Shown here one piece after another: positions 27,643 through 37,717 of a DNA stretch of 64,000 nucleotides. The translations under genes were made by a program, and so were the position numbers. The notes beneath the pieces were generated by a model. The model was not told the origin of the DNA. It did no database searches and was given only the letters and a program-made list of their open reading frames with translations. Numbering within the stretch: the stretch's first letter is position 1; the number at the start of each line of letters is the position of its first letter. Source of the DNA: an uncultured Kiloniellaceae bacterium (GTDB lineage Bacteria; Pseudomonadota; Alphaproteobacteria; Kiloniellales; Kiloniellaceae); NCBI GenBank assembly GCA_947500035.1, contig CANMQP010000016.1, positions 62,001-126,000 of the forward strand. The letters are read 5' to 3'.

Positions 27643-27646
27643 GACC

Positions 27647-28720
27647 ATGGCACAGATAACACTTGATAAACTTGCCCATTCCTACTTCCCGAACCCGCAG
27701 GGCGAGGCGGATTTCGCCCTGAAGGAAATCGACTATGTCTGGGAGGACGGCGGCGCCTATGCCTTGCTCGGACCTTCGGGCTGCGGCAAGACCACGCTGC
27801 TGAACATCATCTCGGGGCTTCTGGTGCCGTCGCGCGGACGCATTCTCTTCGGCGAGGAGGATGTCACGCAGTACGCGCCCGAACAGCGCAACATCGCCCA
27901 GGTCTTCCAGTTCCCGGTCATCTACGACACCATGACCGTGGCCCAGAACCTCGCCTTTCCCCTGGTCAACCGCAAGGTGCCCCGGGACGAGATCGACAAG
28001 CGCGTCGCCGACATGATCAAGGTCCTGGATCTGGGTGACAAGGCCAACCGCAAGGCGCAGGGCCTGACCGCCGACGAGAAGCAGAAGATCTCGCTCGGGC
28101 GCGGTCTGGTGCGTTATGACGTCAACGCGATCCTTTTCGACGAGCCGCTGACCGTCATCGACCCGCATCTCAAGTGGCAGCTGCGCACCAAGCTGAAAGA
28201 GCTGCATCACGAGTTCGGTCACACCATGATCTATGTGACCCACGATCAGACCGAGGCGCTGACCTTCGCCGACAAAGTTGTGGTGATGTACGAAGGCGAG
28301 GTGGTGCAGATCGGCACACCGGAGGAGCTTTTCGACGAACCGGCGCACACCTTCGTCGGGTATTTCATCGGCTCGCCCGGCATGAATGTGGTGCCCTGCA
28401 GTGTTGCCGGAGACCGGCTTCAGCTGGGCGGTCAGGAAATCGCCCTGCCGCGCCGTTACGCGCCGCTCGAGGGGCAGGTCGAGATGGGCGTGCGCCCCGA
28501 GTTCGTGAAGCTCTCGGCCAATGGTGAAGGGATTCCGGTTTCCATTTCAACGGTCGAGGACATCGGCCGCTTCAAGATCGTCCGTGCCCTGCTTGAAGGG
28601 CGCAGCTTCAATGCCGTTCTGCCGGAAGGCGCCGAAATTCCGGCCGAGGCGAGCGCGGTGATCGATCCGACGCGGATCGGCATCTATCACGACTCCCACC
28701 TTGTACGCGGAGAGGCCTGA
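27647..28720 (+). CDS. glpT: Glycerol ABC transporter ATP-binding protein GlpT
   Basis: 357 residues from ATG 27647, four bases after the glpS stop; a longer in-frame start inside glpS has no support. Walker A GPSGCGKTT (42-50), Walker B ILFDEP, intact H-loop His199. The signature motif is degenerate: LTADEKQK (140-147) in place of LSGGQxQR, and the D-loop reads LTVID. C-terminal TOBE domain about 240-357. Name follows the rhizobial glp nomenclature and is unrelated to the E. coli GlpT antiporter. Confidence 0.93.
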   Translation: MAQITLDKLAHSYFPNPQGEADFALKEIDYVWEDGGAYALLGPSGCGKTTLLNIISGLLVPSRGRILFGEEDVTQYAPEQRNIAQVFQFPVIYDTMTVAQNLAFPLVNRKVPRDEIDKRVADMIKVLDLGDKANRKAQGLTADEKQKISLGRGLVRYDVNAILFDEPLTVIDPHLKWQLRTKLKELHHEFGHTMIYVTHDQTEALTFADKVVVMYEGEVVQIGTPEELFDEPAHTFVGYFIGSPGMNVVPCSVAGDRLQLGGQEIALPRRYAPLEGQVEMGVRPEFVKLSANGEGIPVSISTVEDIGRFKIVRALLEGRSFNAVLPEGAEIPAEASAVIDPTRIGIYHDSHLVRGEA

Positions 28721-28723
28721 GCC

Positions 28724-29583
28724 ATGAATAAGGTACAGAACAACAAAGCCTGGTTCATGGTTTTACCGGTGCTCGTGATCGTGGCACTCAACGCCGTCGT
28801 GCCTCTGATGACCGTTGTCAACTACTCGGTTCAGGATACCTTCGGCAACAACGTCTTCTTCTTCGAGGGCACGCGGTGGTTCAGCGAAGTCCTGGCCTCC
28901 GAGCGCTTCCACGGCGCGCTGGGGCGGCAGTTCTCTTTGACCGCGACGATCCTGGCCATCGAGATTCCATTGGGTGTGGCCATCGCACTCGCCATGCCGC
29001 GCTCGGGTTTCTGGGCTTCGGTCTGTCTGGTGCTGATGGCCCTGCCGCTGCTGATTCCCTGGAACGTGGTCGGCGCCATGTGGAACATCTACGCGCTGCC
29101 CGATATCGGCCTGCTCGGCTACGGCCTGAACTGGCTCGGCATTTCCTACGATTACACGCAGCAGCCGCTTGCAGCCTGGTTCACGGTGATCCTGATGGAT
29201 GTCTGGCACTGGACCTCGCTGGTTGTGCTGTTGGCCTACGCCGGTCTGCAGTCGATCGACGAGAACTATTACCGCGCCGCGCAGATCGATGGTGCGTCGC
29301 GCTGGGCGGTCTTCCGCTACATCCAGCTGCCGAAGATGAAGCATGTGCTGACCATCGCCATTCTGCTGCGCTTTATGGACAGCTTCATGATCTACACCGA
29401 GCCTTTCGTGCTGACTGGCGGCGGGCCGGGCAACTCGACCACCGTGCTCTCCATCGATCTTGTGAAGGCCGCGCTGGGTGAGTTTAACCTCGGGATCGCC
29501 TCTGCCATGAGCATCATCTACTTCCTCATGACACTGCTGGTCTGCTGGCTCTTCTACACCATCACCATGCAGGGAGAAAAATC

Positions 29584-29587
<4 letters not shown>
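28724..29587 (+). CDS. glpP: Glycerol ABC transporter permease GlpP
   Basis: 287 residues with six predicted membrane helices, MalF-like. The coupling-helix EAA motif appears as YYRAAQIDGASRWAVFRYIQ followed by LP. N-terminus MNKVQNNKAWFMVLPVLVIV fits the family. It begins 3 bases after glpT and overlaps glpQ by four bases (ATGA), so translation is coupled. Confidence 0.93.
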
Positions 29588-30384
<797 letters not shown>

Positions 30385-30386
30385 TC

Positions 30387-30668
30387 ATGGGTCTCGAATG
30401 GATGGCCTGGACCTGGCAGACCGCAACCTTCTTCATCATGATTGCGGTGTTTCTGATCGGCATGAGCATTTGGGAGATGGCCCGGCCGGGCGGAGATCCG
30501 CGCAACGGCGTGCTGGGGCTGGACACGACCCGCGGCGACCGCCTGTTCATTTCGCTGCTCACCAGCGCCTACATTCATCTGGCCTGGCTGGGACTGGCGA
30601 CGGGACCGCTCTGGATCGCGACCATCATCTCGGTCGTCGTCGCGATCGCGATCTTTAAGTGGGTATAG
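30387..30668 (+). CDS. glpU: Small membrane protein of glycerol transporter loci (DUF2160), GlpU
   Basis: 93 residues with two predicted membrane helices (about 10-28 and 60-90). The family occurs almost only next to this class of glycerol ABC transporters; its role is undefined. ATG 30387 is preceded by GGGGAGGG 7 bases upstream; a TTG two codons earlier overlaps the glpQ stop. It reads as part of the same operon. Confidence 0.85.
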   Translation: MGLEWMAWTWQTATFFIMIAVFLIGMSIWEMARPGGDPRNGVLGLDTTRGDRLFISLLTSAYIHLAWLGLATGPLWIATIISVVVAIAIFKWV

Positions 30669-30674
30669 AGAGAT

Positions 30675-30800
30675 ATGTTGGAATTCGCCTTCGCTCCAGG
30701 CACGCAGGTGCCGGATATGCAGAAGGGCGCTGGCGAACTTGGCTACGGGGGTGCAAGCTCTGACGTGGCGCTTTTCGGGCCCGGTTTAACGGGTGTTTAA
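30675..30800 (+). CDS. Candidate 41-residue peptide between glpU and glpV
   Basis: An ATG-initiated frame in the glpU-glpV gap, beginning MLEFAFAPGTQVPDMQKGAG and ending LFGPGLTGV. It is preceded by AGAGAGAT, a weak ribosome binding site 2-7 bases upstream, and is 22 bases before glpV. Composition is not transmembrane or strongly charged. It may be chance; comparison among related glp loci would decide. Confidence 0.3.
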   Translation: MLEFAFAPGTQVPDMQKGAGELGYGGASSDVALFGPGLTGV

Positions 30801-30821
30801 AACCTCAAGGGAGGAGGGAAA

Positions 30822-32552
30822 ATGAGAAAGCTAATGGCATCAGCCGCCGTTGTGGCTTTGCTGTACGGGGGCGGTCCCGCCGTCGCCGGCATGGCCGAAG
30901 CGGAGAAATGGGTTGATAACGAGTTCCAGCCATCGACGCTGTCGCGTGATGAGCAGCTCGCCGAGATGGACTGGTTCATCAAGGCCGCCGAGCCTTTCAA
31001 GGGCATGGAGATCAACGTGCTGTCGGAGACGATCCCGACACACAGCTATGAGTCGGAAACCCTGACCAAAGCCTTCGAGGAGATCACTGGGATCAAGGTG
31101 AACCACCAGCTCCTCGGCGAAGGTGAAGTCGTACAGGCGGTTCAGACTCAGATGCAGACCCGTCGTAATCTTTACGATGCCTACATCAACGATTCCGATC
31201 TGATCGGCACGCACTCGCGTCTTCAACTCGCCTACAACCTCTCCGACTTCATGGAAGGCGAAGGCAAGGACGTGACCAATCCGGGTCTCGATCTGGACGA
31301 CTTCATGGGCAAGTCCTTCACGACCGGCCCGGACGGCAAGCTCTATCAGCTTCCTGACCAGCAGTTCGCGAACCTTTACTGGTTCCGCAAAGACTGGTTC
31401 GACAAGCCCGAGCTGCAGGCCAAGTTCAAGGAGATGTACGGCTATGACCTGGGCGTTCCGGTAAACTGGTCCGCCTATGAAGACATCGCCGAGTTCTTCA
31501 GCGTTCACGTCAAGGAAATCGACGGCGTACGCATCTACGGCCACATGGACTACGGTAAGCGCGCACCCGATCTGGGCTGGCGTATGACCGATGCCTGGCT
31601 TTCCATGGCCGGCACCGGCAACAAAGGCACGCCGAACGGTGTTCCGATCGACGAATGGGGCATCCGCATGGAAGCGGGTTCCTGTAACCCGGCCGGCGCC
31701 AGTGTCAGCCGCGGTGGCGAAACCAACGGCCCGGCTTCGGTCTACGCAATCCGCAAGTGGGACGAATGGCTTCGCAAATACGCCCCTCCGGGCGCAGCCA
31801 GCTATGACTTCTATCAGTCGCTGCCGGCTCTGAGCCAGGGTAACGTTGCCCAGCAGATCTTCTGGTACACCGCTTTCACCGCCTCCATGGTCGCGCCGAA
31901 ATCGGAAGGCAACAACACCGTCGACGATGAAGGCAAGCCGCTTTGGCGGATGGCGCCCAGCCCGCACGGCCCTTACTGGCAGGAAGGCCAGAAGCTCGGG
32001 TATCAGGATGCCGGTTCCTGGACGATCCTGAAGTCGACCCCGGTCGATCGCGCGAAAGCCGCCTGGCTCTACGCCCAGTTCGTGGTTTCCAAAACTCTCG
32101 ACGTGAAGAAAAGCCATGTTGGCCTGACCTTCATCCGCGACTCCACGGTCCGGCATGAAAGCTTCACCGAGCGGGCGCCGAACCTCGGTGGTCTGGTCGA
32201 GTTCTATCGCTCGCCTGACCGTGTCAACTGGTCTCCGACCGGCATCAACGTGCCTGACTATCCGAAGCTGGCACAGCTTTGGTGGCAGAACATCGGTGAC
32301 GTGAACTCCGGTGCCTTCACCCCGCAGGAAGCCATGGACCGTCTCGCCGGTGAGATGGACCAGGTCATGTCCCGCATGCAGGCTGCCGATGAGCAGGCCA
32401 ACGTCTACGGCGGCTGCGGCCCGCGTCTGAACGACGAGCAGGATCCCTCTGCTTGGCTCGGTAAGGACGACGGACCGAAGGCTCAGCTCGAGAATGAGAA
32501 GCCTCAGGGCGAAACCATCGCTTACGAGGAACTCATCAAGCGCTGGCAGTAA
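30822..32552 (+). CDS. glpV: Glycerol ABC transporter substrate-binding protein GlpV
   Basis: 576 residues, large for a family-1 solute-binding protein. The signal peptide (MRKLMASAAVVALLYGGGPA, cleaved near VAGMA) is followed by the mature lobe starting EKWVDNEFQPSTLSRDEQ. Strong GGGAGGAGGG site 3-12 bases before the ATG. It is the periplasmic receptor that delivers glycerol to GlpPQ-ST. Its stop codon lies in a 14-bp tandem duplication and a strong terminator follows, with no glycerol kinase gene attached. Confidence 0.93.
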   Translation: MRKLMASAAVVALLYGGGPAVAGMAEAEKWVDNEFQPSTLSRDEQLAEMDWFIKAAEPFKGMEINVLSETIPTHSYESETLTKAFEEITGIKVNHQLLGEGEVVQAVQTQMQTRRNLYDAYINDSDLIGTHSRLQLAYNLSDFMEGEGKDVTNPGLDLDDFMGKSFTTGPDGKLYQLPDQQFANLYWFRKDWFDKPELQAKFKEMYGYDLGVPVNWSAYEDIAEFFSVHVKEIDGVRIYGHMDYGKRAPDLGWRMTDAWLSMAGTGNKGTPNGVPIDEWGIRMEAGSCNPAGASVSRGGETNGPASVYAIRKWDEWLRKYAPPGAASYDFYQSLPALSQGNVAQQIFWYTAFTASMVAPKSEGNNTVDDEGKPLWRMAPSPHGPYWQEGQKLGYQDAGSWTILKSTPVDRAKAAWLYAQFVVSKTLDVKKSHVGLTFIRDSTVRHESFTERAPNLGGLVEFYRSPDRVNWSPTGINVPDYPKLAQLWWQNIGDVNSGAFTPQEAMDRLAGEMDQVMSRMQAADEQANVYGGCGPRLNDEQDPSAWLGKDDGPKAQLENEKPQGETIAYEELIKRWQ

Positions 32553-32576
32553 GCCTGAGGCCGTAAGCCTGAAGCC
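32549..32576 (+). repeat. 14-bp tandem duplication at the glpV stop
   Basis: GTAAGCCTGAGGCC (32549-32562) and GTAAGCCTGAAGCC (32563-32576), one mismatch. The glpV stop TAA (32550-32552) is inside the first copy. Confidence 0.85.
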
Positions 32577-32636
32577 GGAGATCCCGAGACGGGTCATCCG
32601 ATGACGTAACTGCGGCTTGCTGCCGTTCGAAAAAAG

Positions 32637-32665
32637 AGAGCCGGAGTGTTCAGCACTCCGGCTCT
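32637..32665. terminator. Bidirectional terminator between glpV and the minus-strand operon
   Basis: Perfect 12-bp stem (AGAGCCGGAGTG / CACTCCGGCTCT), TTCAG loop, flanked by an A tract on the left and TTT on the right. It can end the glp transcript on the plus strand and the convergent operon on the minus strand. Confidence 0.85.
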
Positions 32666-32712
32666 TTTGCTGTGCGGGGGAGGGCTCAGAACTTTCGGGT
32701 TTTGGCCTAATC

Positions 32713-33756
32713 CTATATGATTTCATCTTCATCGAAGAGCGGATCTTCGTTGAGTTGGTTGGTGAGGCTGTCGATGGTCGCCCCGGCGTCATCGTTCCGC
32801 CTGAGCCGCGCGATGTGGAACAGCCCGTCCCCTTCGTTGGCGATGGGAAGATTGCTGCGGCCGATCAGCAACCCGGCTTCTTCCGCCAGGATCTCGGTAT
32901 CCATTTCACCGAAGGGATCGGAGATGATGCCAAGAACGTCGCCCTCATCGACCTCGTCGCCGATGGTTTTGAAGGCGCGCAGCAAACCGCCGGCGGGCGC
33001 CCGCTGCCAGAAACTCGAGGACGAACGGATCGGCGGCGCTTTGAGTTTTGTGATCCCGCGCGCAGAAACCATCTTCAGGTGATGCATGATGCGCAGAATG
33101 CCGGTGACGCCTGCGCGGACCGCGAACTCATCGAAACGCAGGCCTTCACCCGCTTCATAGAGCAGGACATCGACGTCACGGTCCTGGGCTGATTGCCGCA
33201 GCGACCCCGGACGCGTTTTCGAGGTCAAAACCACCGGGGCGCCAAACACCTCGGCCAGCGCCATGGTTTCGGGTTTCGACGGCGAGACGCGGATCTGCGG
33301 CAGGTTGGTGCGGTGGATCGCGGCGGAATGCAGGTCGACCCCCACGTCCGAACGGCCGACGATTTCCGTCATAAAGATGTGCGCAAGGCGGGAGGCGAGG
33401 GAGCCCTGCGGGCTGCCCGGGAAGACCCGGTTAAGATCGCGGCGGTCAGGCAGATAGCGTGAATGGTTCATGAAACCATAGGCGTTCACGATGGGAATAG
33501 CGAGCAGAGTGCCTTTCAGTTTGTCGAGGCTGGGTGCCCGTAAAAGCCGCCGGACAATCTCGACCCCGATGATTTCGTCGCCATGCACCGCCGCACTGAC
33601 GAAGAGCGTCGGCCCGGGTCGGCGCCCATGGGCGACATGCACCGACATGGAAACGGGGGTGTGATCCGACAGAACGCTGACCGGGAGGTCGACCGTGCGC
33701 CTTGTCCCCGCCGGGACGCGGTGCTTGCCGATTTGAAACGCCGCCTGATCCGGCAT
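32713..33756 (-). CDS. Succinylglutamate desuccinylase/aspartoacylase family protein
   Basis: 347 residues. M14-like zinc hydrolase fold with the first metal motif HGDEIIG (His and Glu ligands) at about 58-64 and a later DLHSAAIHRTNLPQIRV containing the third ligand His. Such enzymes cleave N-acyl amino acids. ATG 33756 overlaps the rimK stop by one base (TGATG); a TTG one codon earlier is also possible. It is the last gene of the minus-strand unit. In Pseudomonas, RimA/B modulate RimK; a processing role with RimK is inferred here. Confidence 0.88.
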   Translation of the reverse strand: MPDQAAFQIGKHRVPAGTRRTVDLPVSVLSDHTPVSMSVHVAHGRRPGPTLFVSAAVHGDEIIGVEIVRRLLRAPSLDKLKGTLLAIPIVNAYGFMNHSRYLPDRRDLNRVFPGSPQGSLASRLAHIFMTEIVGRSDVGVDLHSAAIHRTNLPQIRVSPSKPETMALAEVFGAPVVLTSKTRPGSLRQSAQDRDVDVLLYEAGEGLRFDEFAVRAGVTGILRIMHHLKMVSARGITKLKAPPIRSSSSFWQRAPAGGLLRAFKTIGDEVDEGDVLGIISDPFGEMDTEILAEEAGLLIGRSNLPIANEGDGLFHIARLRRNDDAGATIDSLTNQLNEDPLFDEDEII

Positions 33757-34661
33757 CAACCCTTGCCTTTCGTTTTGGTTTTGCCGGGCTTGGCCTGCTT
33801 CTCCAGAAGTTCGATAATTTTCCCGGCGACGTCGATGCCGGTGGCTTTTTCGACGCCCTCGAGGCCTGGAGAGGAATTGACCTCCATCACTACGGGACCA
33901 TGGTTGGCACGCAGCATGTCGACGCCGCAGACGTTCAGGCCCATGGCCTTCGCCGAGCGGATGGCGGTCGAGCGTTCCTCCGGTGAGATCTTGATCATCT
34001 GTGCGCTGCCGCCGCGGTGCAGGTTGGAACGGAAATCGTCCTCTGCGCCCTGGCGCTGCATGGCGGCCACGACCTTACCGCCAACGACCAGCGCGCGGAT
34101 GTCGGTGCCGCCGGCTTCTTTGATGAACTCCTGGACCAGGATATTGACCTTCGCGCCCCGGAAGGCCTCGATCACCGACTTGGCCGAACGGTTGCTGTCC
34201 GCCAAAACCACGCCGATTCCCTGGGTACCTTCCAACAGCTTGATCACCAGGGGGGCGCCACCGGCCAACGCCAGTACCTCTTCGGTTTGTTTGGGATCGT
34301 GGGCGAAGGTGGTGACCGGCAGGCCGATGCCCTCGCGGGAAAGGATCTGCAGCGAGCGCAGCTTATCCCGGGACCGGCCGATGGCCACCGATTCATTCAA
34401 AGGGTAGACTCCCATCACCTCGAACTGGCGCAGGACGGCGAGACCGTAGAAGGTCACGGAAGCGCCGATCCGCGGGATCACAGCGTCGTAGGGCTGCAGT
34501 TTTTCGCCGTTGTAGTAGATCGCCGGGCGGCGCGAGGCGATGTTCATGTAGCAGCGCAGGGTGTTTATGATATCCAGTTGGTGTCCGCGTTGCTCCGCCG
34601 CCTCTTTCAGACGCTTGTGCGAATAGAGGTCCGGATTTCGTGCCATCATCGCAATTTTCAT
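33756..34661 (-). CDS. rimK: RimK-type ATP-grasp alpha-L-glutamate ligase
   Basis: 301 residues. RimK adds glutamates to the C-terminus of ribosomal protein S6 and can make poly-glutamate. ATP-grasp motifs: [15 protein letters not shown] at about 141-155, [20 protein letters not shown] at about 177-196, and the metal-binding [12 protein letters not shown] at about 262-273. The C-terminus is lysine-rich (GKTKTKGKG). It follows the RimB-like gene with a 3-base gap and precedes the hydrolase with overlap. Confidence 0.94.
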   Translation of the reverse strand: MKIAMMARNPDLYSHKRLKEAAEQRGHQLDIINTLRCYMNIASRRPAIYYNGEKLQPYDAVIPRIGASVTFYGLAVLRQFEVMGVYPLNESVAIGRSRDKLRSLQILSREGIGLPVTTFAHDPKQTEEVLALAGGAPLVIKLLEGTQGIGVVLADSNRSAKSVIEAFRGAKVNILVQEFIKEAGGTDIRALVVGGKVVAAMQRQGAEDDFRSNLHRGGSAQMIKISPEERSTAIRSAKAMGLNVCGVDMLRANHGPVVMEVNSSPGLEGVEKATGIDVAGKIIELLEKQAKPGKTKTKGKG

Positions 34662-34664
34662 TTT

Positions 34665-35228
34665 TTAGCTCCCTGTTTGGAGGTGGTTTGCGCGAGACGT
34701 TTTGCGCGGTCGCGGCCGTGCGGTTGAAGGTTGTTGTTTTAAGTCGGGCCGGTCAGGCAGGCGTCCGCCGGGCGGGCCCATGAGAAAGGACCTTCCGGGA
34801 TCTACCAACAGCTTTCGCCTGCGAACAGCGGTTCGCCCCAGGATCAGATCGAATTCCATTTTCTCCCGATCCGCGAGCGACACTTCCATATGCCAATGAC
34901 GTTTCCCGAACACCAGAAGGGTCTCGATCACATAACGGTATTCCGGCACGCCGCTGGTGTTCTTGATCTGACGTTCGTCAACCAGGCGGGCGGAGCAGCG
35001 CTTGGATCTTGGTTTGCCCGGCTGCGGAACATGAAACTCGATCCAGTGCGCACCGTCTTTTTCAAACACCTCGAGATCGACGGCATGCAAAGCGGAAGTG
35101 CGGGCGCCGGTATCGATCTTGGCCCGCAGGTTTGCGATCCCGAGATCAGGCAAGCCCACCATCTCGCGCCAGCCGATGACCTGCCGTTCTTTCCTTTTTC
35201 GTGTTTTAGGGGACAAGGTTTTCTTCAT
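34665..35228 (-). CDS. rimB: RimB-like retropepsin-type protease (ATP-dependent zinc protease family)
   Basis: 187 residues. The core motif AKIDTGARTSALHA (about 36-49) has the DTGA of an aspartic-protease-like fold, and a second LGRTAVRR motif lies near 129-136. The family is annotated as ATP-dependent zinc protease although the motif is retropepsin-like. It sits directly before rimK in many bacteria. The start overlaps the upstream small gene by four bases (ATGA). The C-terminal ~35 residues are low-complexity and basic. Confidence 0.87.
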   Translation of the reverse strand: MKKTLSPKTRKRKERQVIGWREMVGLPDLGIANLRAKIDTGARTSALHAVDLEVFEKDGAHWIEFHVPQPGKPRSKRCSARLVDERQIKNTSGVPEYRYVIETLLVFGKRHWHMEVSLADREKMEFDLILGRTAVRRRKLLVDPGRSFLMGPPGGRLPDRPDLKQQPSTARPRPRKTSRANHLQTGS

Positions 35229-35512
35229 AACAAAACATCTTCGTTGGCACGGCGGTAGTTTACAAAGGTATTTGCACCCATCACCACGAAGAAGCTGTCC
35301 ATGTCGATGAGAACGAAACCGCGTTCGAGCATCTCACGGGTCAAACTGCGGATATCATCTTCGTAAAGGCGGCGTTTGCCGGCCAGCTGACGGACCAGTT
35401 TTAGCGAGATACGATACCTGCCTTTCGACTTGCCACCGAAGGACTCATCGTAGAGCGCTGCAAGTTGTTTAGCGGCGGAAGTCAGATCGGTCGAAGTCCT
35501 CGTCATTTCCAT
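35225..35512 (-). CDS. Small conserved-looking hypothetical protein upstream of rimB
   Basis: 95 residues, mixed alpha/beta, basic middle (GGKSKGRYRISLKLVRQLAG) and a hydrophobic strand near the end (RGFVLIDMDSFFVVMGANTF). It ends ATGA-overlapped with rimB and starts 43 bases after mgtE, so it is in the same transcription unit. The pattern resembles a winged-helix-like small protein, but I do not recognise a family. Confidence 0.7.
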   Translation of the reverse strand: MEMTRTSTDLTSAAKQLAALYDESFGGKSKGRYRISLKLVRQLAGKRRLYEDDIRSLTREMLERGFVLIDMDSFFVVMGANTFVNYRRANEDVLL

Positions 35513-35555
35513 TCTACCTGTTTAACAAAAGGTTGACGCAGTCAGCGTGCCGTTA

Positions 35556-36869
35556 CTATGTGGCGACCAGCATTCCCGACAGGGCTGTGGCAATACCGAG
35601 AAACGAGAAGAAGCCTGCCACATCGGTCACCGTCGTGAGGATAATCGACGAGGCGACCGCCGGGTCCTGGCCCAGGCGTGACAGGACAATCGGGACCAAG
35701 GCCCCAGCCATCCCTGCTGCGACCATCGATATCACCATAGAAACGGCAATGATCAAAACCAAGCCGAGGCTGCCGCTCCAGAGAAAAACCCCGATACCGC
35801 AGGTGACCGCGATCGCCACGCCGTTCCAGAACCCGGCGTTGATCTCCTTGCGCATGACACGGAACCAATGACTGATGGTGATCTCTCTTAGAGCCAGGCC
35901 GCGCATGGTAACGGCCAGGGCCTGGGCGCCGGCGTTGCCCGACTGGCCTGCCACCACCGGCAGCAGAACTGCCAGCGCGGTGAAGGTCGCAATGGTCTGC
36001 TCGAAAAACCCGACCACTGAAGCCGCAAGAAAAGCGGTTAAAAGGTTGATCTGTAACCAGGGCATGCGTTTGCGCAGAGCGAACCAACTCGAAGACAGCG
36101 CCCGTTCTTCCTTGCTGGCACCGACCATCGTCTGGATGTCCAGGGTCGCTTCGGTCTTTAAGGCCTGCAGAAGTGAACCATGTCGGACCAGGCCGAGGAG
36201 TCGGCCTTCAAGATCCACCACCGGCAGTTCCTCGAGATCGTGGCTTTGAAGTTTCTGGACGACCTCTTCGCGTGGGTCCATAGGTCCGACCGTTGCCGGC
36301 ACGCTGGAAGCCAGAGACGATAGAAGGGTTTCCGGGCTGGCGAACCCAAGCTTCCGCACATCGACGAGGCTGGTCAAACGGTTTTCCGAGTCGAGCAACT
36401 TAATGAAGTGGACCGACATGGGGTCGCGGTCGCCTTTGCGCAGCATGAGGAGCGTATCGCCTACTGTTGTTTCTTCCGGCAAGCTGAAAACCCTCGTGTC
36501 CATCAGTCGGCCGGCGGTCGCTTCCGGGTACTCGAGACCCTGACGGAGTTGAGCCGCGAGACTCCGTGGCAGGCGATCCAGGATGCTTGTCCGTTGCTCG
36601 GCGGAGAGTTGTCCCAGCAGTACCAGGGCGCGGTTCCTCTCCGGCTGGGCCAGGGTAGCCTCCTGCATGTCCTCGGACAGCTCGGTCAGTACTGCCGCGC
36701 CATGCATGGGTGTCAGGCCATTGAGCACAGGGATCGCGGCTTCGGGCTCGAGCAGCGCCAGATAGCGCAGAATCTCCTGTTTGGACAGACTGTCGATCGC
36801 GCGTGCCGCTTCGGTCGGATAGGAGGTTAGGTAGTGGCTGGCAAGCGCCAGAGAAGCTGATGGGGTCAT
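35556..36869 (-). CDS. mgtE: MgtE-family magnesium transporter
   Basis: 437 residues. An MgtE N domain (about 1-125), two CBS domains (about 130-250) and a C-terminal membrane domain with five predicted helices, including VLLPVVAGQSGNAGAQALAV, the conserved pore region of MgtE. MgtE channels admit Mg2+ and are gated closed by Mg2+ binding in the cytosolic part. The start overlaps the stop of the upstream soluble MgtE-like gene by four bases. Confidence 0.92.
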   Translation of the reverse strand: MTPSASLALASHYLTSYPTEAARAIDSLSKQEILRYLALLEPEAAIPVLNGLTPMHGAAVLTELSEDMQEATLAQPERNRALVLLGQLSAEQRTSILDRLPRSLAAQLRQGLEYPEATAGRLMDTRVFSLPEETTVGDTLLMLRKGDRDPMSVHFIKLLDSENRLTSLVDVRKLGFASPETLLSSLASSVPATVGPMDPREEVVQKLQSHDLEELPVVDLEGRLLGLVRHGSLLQALKTEATLDIQTMVGASKEERALSSSWFALRKRMPWLQINLLTAFLAASVVGFFEQTIATFTALAVLLPVVAGQSGNAGAQALAVTMRGLALREITISHWFRVMRKEINAGFWNGVAIAVTCGIGVFLWSGSLGLVLIIAVSMVISMVAAGMAGALVPIVLSRLGQDPAVASSIILTTVTDVAGFFSFLGIATALSGMLVAT

Positions 36870-37717
36870 TTGGAATTTCCTCCCTCTGGCCGGGGAGGCA
36901 ATGCCGACTTCGGCCGTGCAATCGACGTGGCCAGCACCTCTGCCAAGCCGACATAAAGATTGTTCGCCATCAGAAGATAGTCGCTCTCGTCTCTGCTCTG
37001 TGTCGTGTTGCGCTGTTCGCTTGCCGCCTTGCGCAGCGCGGCATGACGTATGGAGCCGACCAGCTTGTCTTCACGATCGACCACGGGAAGGGTGTCGACC
37101 TCTAGCCACTTAAGGTCCTTCAGCGCGTTTTCGACGCTCGCGTTAACCCGCAGCATGCTGGTGGGTGGCTCAGCAATGGATTCGATCAGCGCGACGTCCT
37201 CGGCTGCCAGTAGCCGATGCAAATGCACCACACCGGAGAGCCGCTGGTCCCTGTCGACCACATAAAGTTCATTGCCCGGCGTGGCTTGCTTGAGCAGGCG
37301 CCTGCGCGCGGCCGCAACCGTGGTTCCCTCCTTTGCCGTTGACGGGCTGGTATCCATCCAGGCGCCGGTGCGATGCATTGGCTGAACCAAAACCACTTCC
37401 AACTGCAGACGGGTCGCCCGGGACATCAACTGTAGAAGCGCGTCCCGGCGCTCCTGGGGCATGCGGCGGAGGATGGCGGCAGCGGACCGGCGGGCCACCA
37501 AACCGAGATAGTCGGCGGCGGTTTCATCCTTTACCTTCGCCAGGCAGCCGGCGGCCATGTTCGAGGAGAGGACGGAGAGTATTCCGACCGCACGATCCTG
37601 TGGAAGGCCGGAGATCAGCTCTGCAACATCGCCCGGGTCGCTGTTCTCAAGCAGGGCTGCCGCTTCCTCCGGATGCCGTTTCAGAAAAAGGTCGGCCAGC
37701 ATGTCGAGGTCTGTCAT
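36866..37717 (-). CDS. Soluble MgtE N-domain/CBS protein without a channel domain
   Basis: 283 residues. It has an MgtE-type N domain (about 1-110, HPEEAAALLENSDPGDVAELI) and a CBS pair (about 125-240, with LYVVDRDQRLSGVV and LPVVDREDKLVGSI), but no transmembrane helices. It therefore looks like the cytosolic half of MgtE alone. It is translationally coupled (ATGA overlaps) to both mgtE and the MscS-like channel gene, suggesting it regulates one of them. Interaction is inference. Confidence 0.85.
   Translation of the reverse strand: MTDLDMLADLFLKRHPEEAAALLENSDPGDVAELISGLPQDRAVGILSVLSSNMAAGCLAKVKDETAADYLGLVARRSAAAILRRMPQERRDALLQLMSRATRLQLEVVLVQPMHRTGAWMDTSPSTAKEGTTVAAARRRLLKQATPGNELYVVDRDQRLSGVVHLHRLLAAEDVALIESIAEPPTSMLRVNASVENALKDLKWLEVDTLPVVDREDKLVGSIRHAALRKAASEQRNTTQSRDESDYLLMANNLYVGLAEVLATSIARPKSALPPRPEGGNSK

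Noticed and set aside
30840-32792. 650-codon minus-strand frame opposite glpV
   Set aside because: Shadow of a GC-rich gene; the plus-strand protein has a signal peptide and family features.
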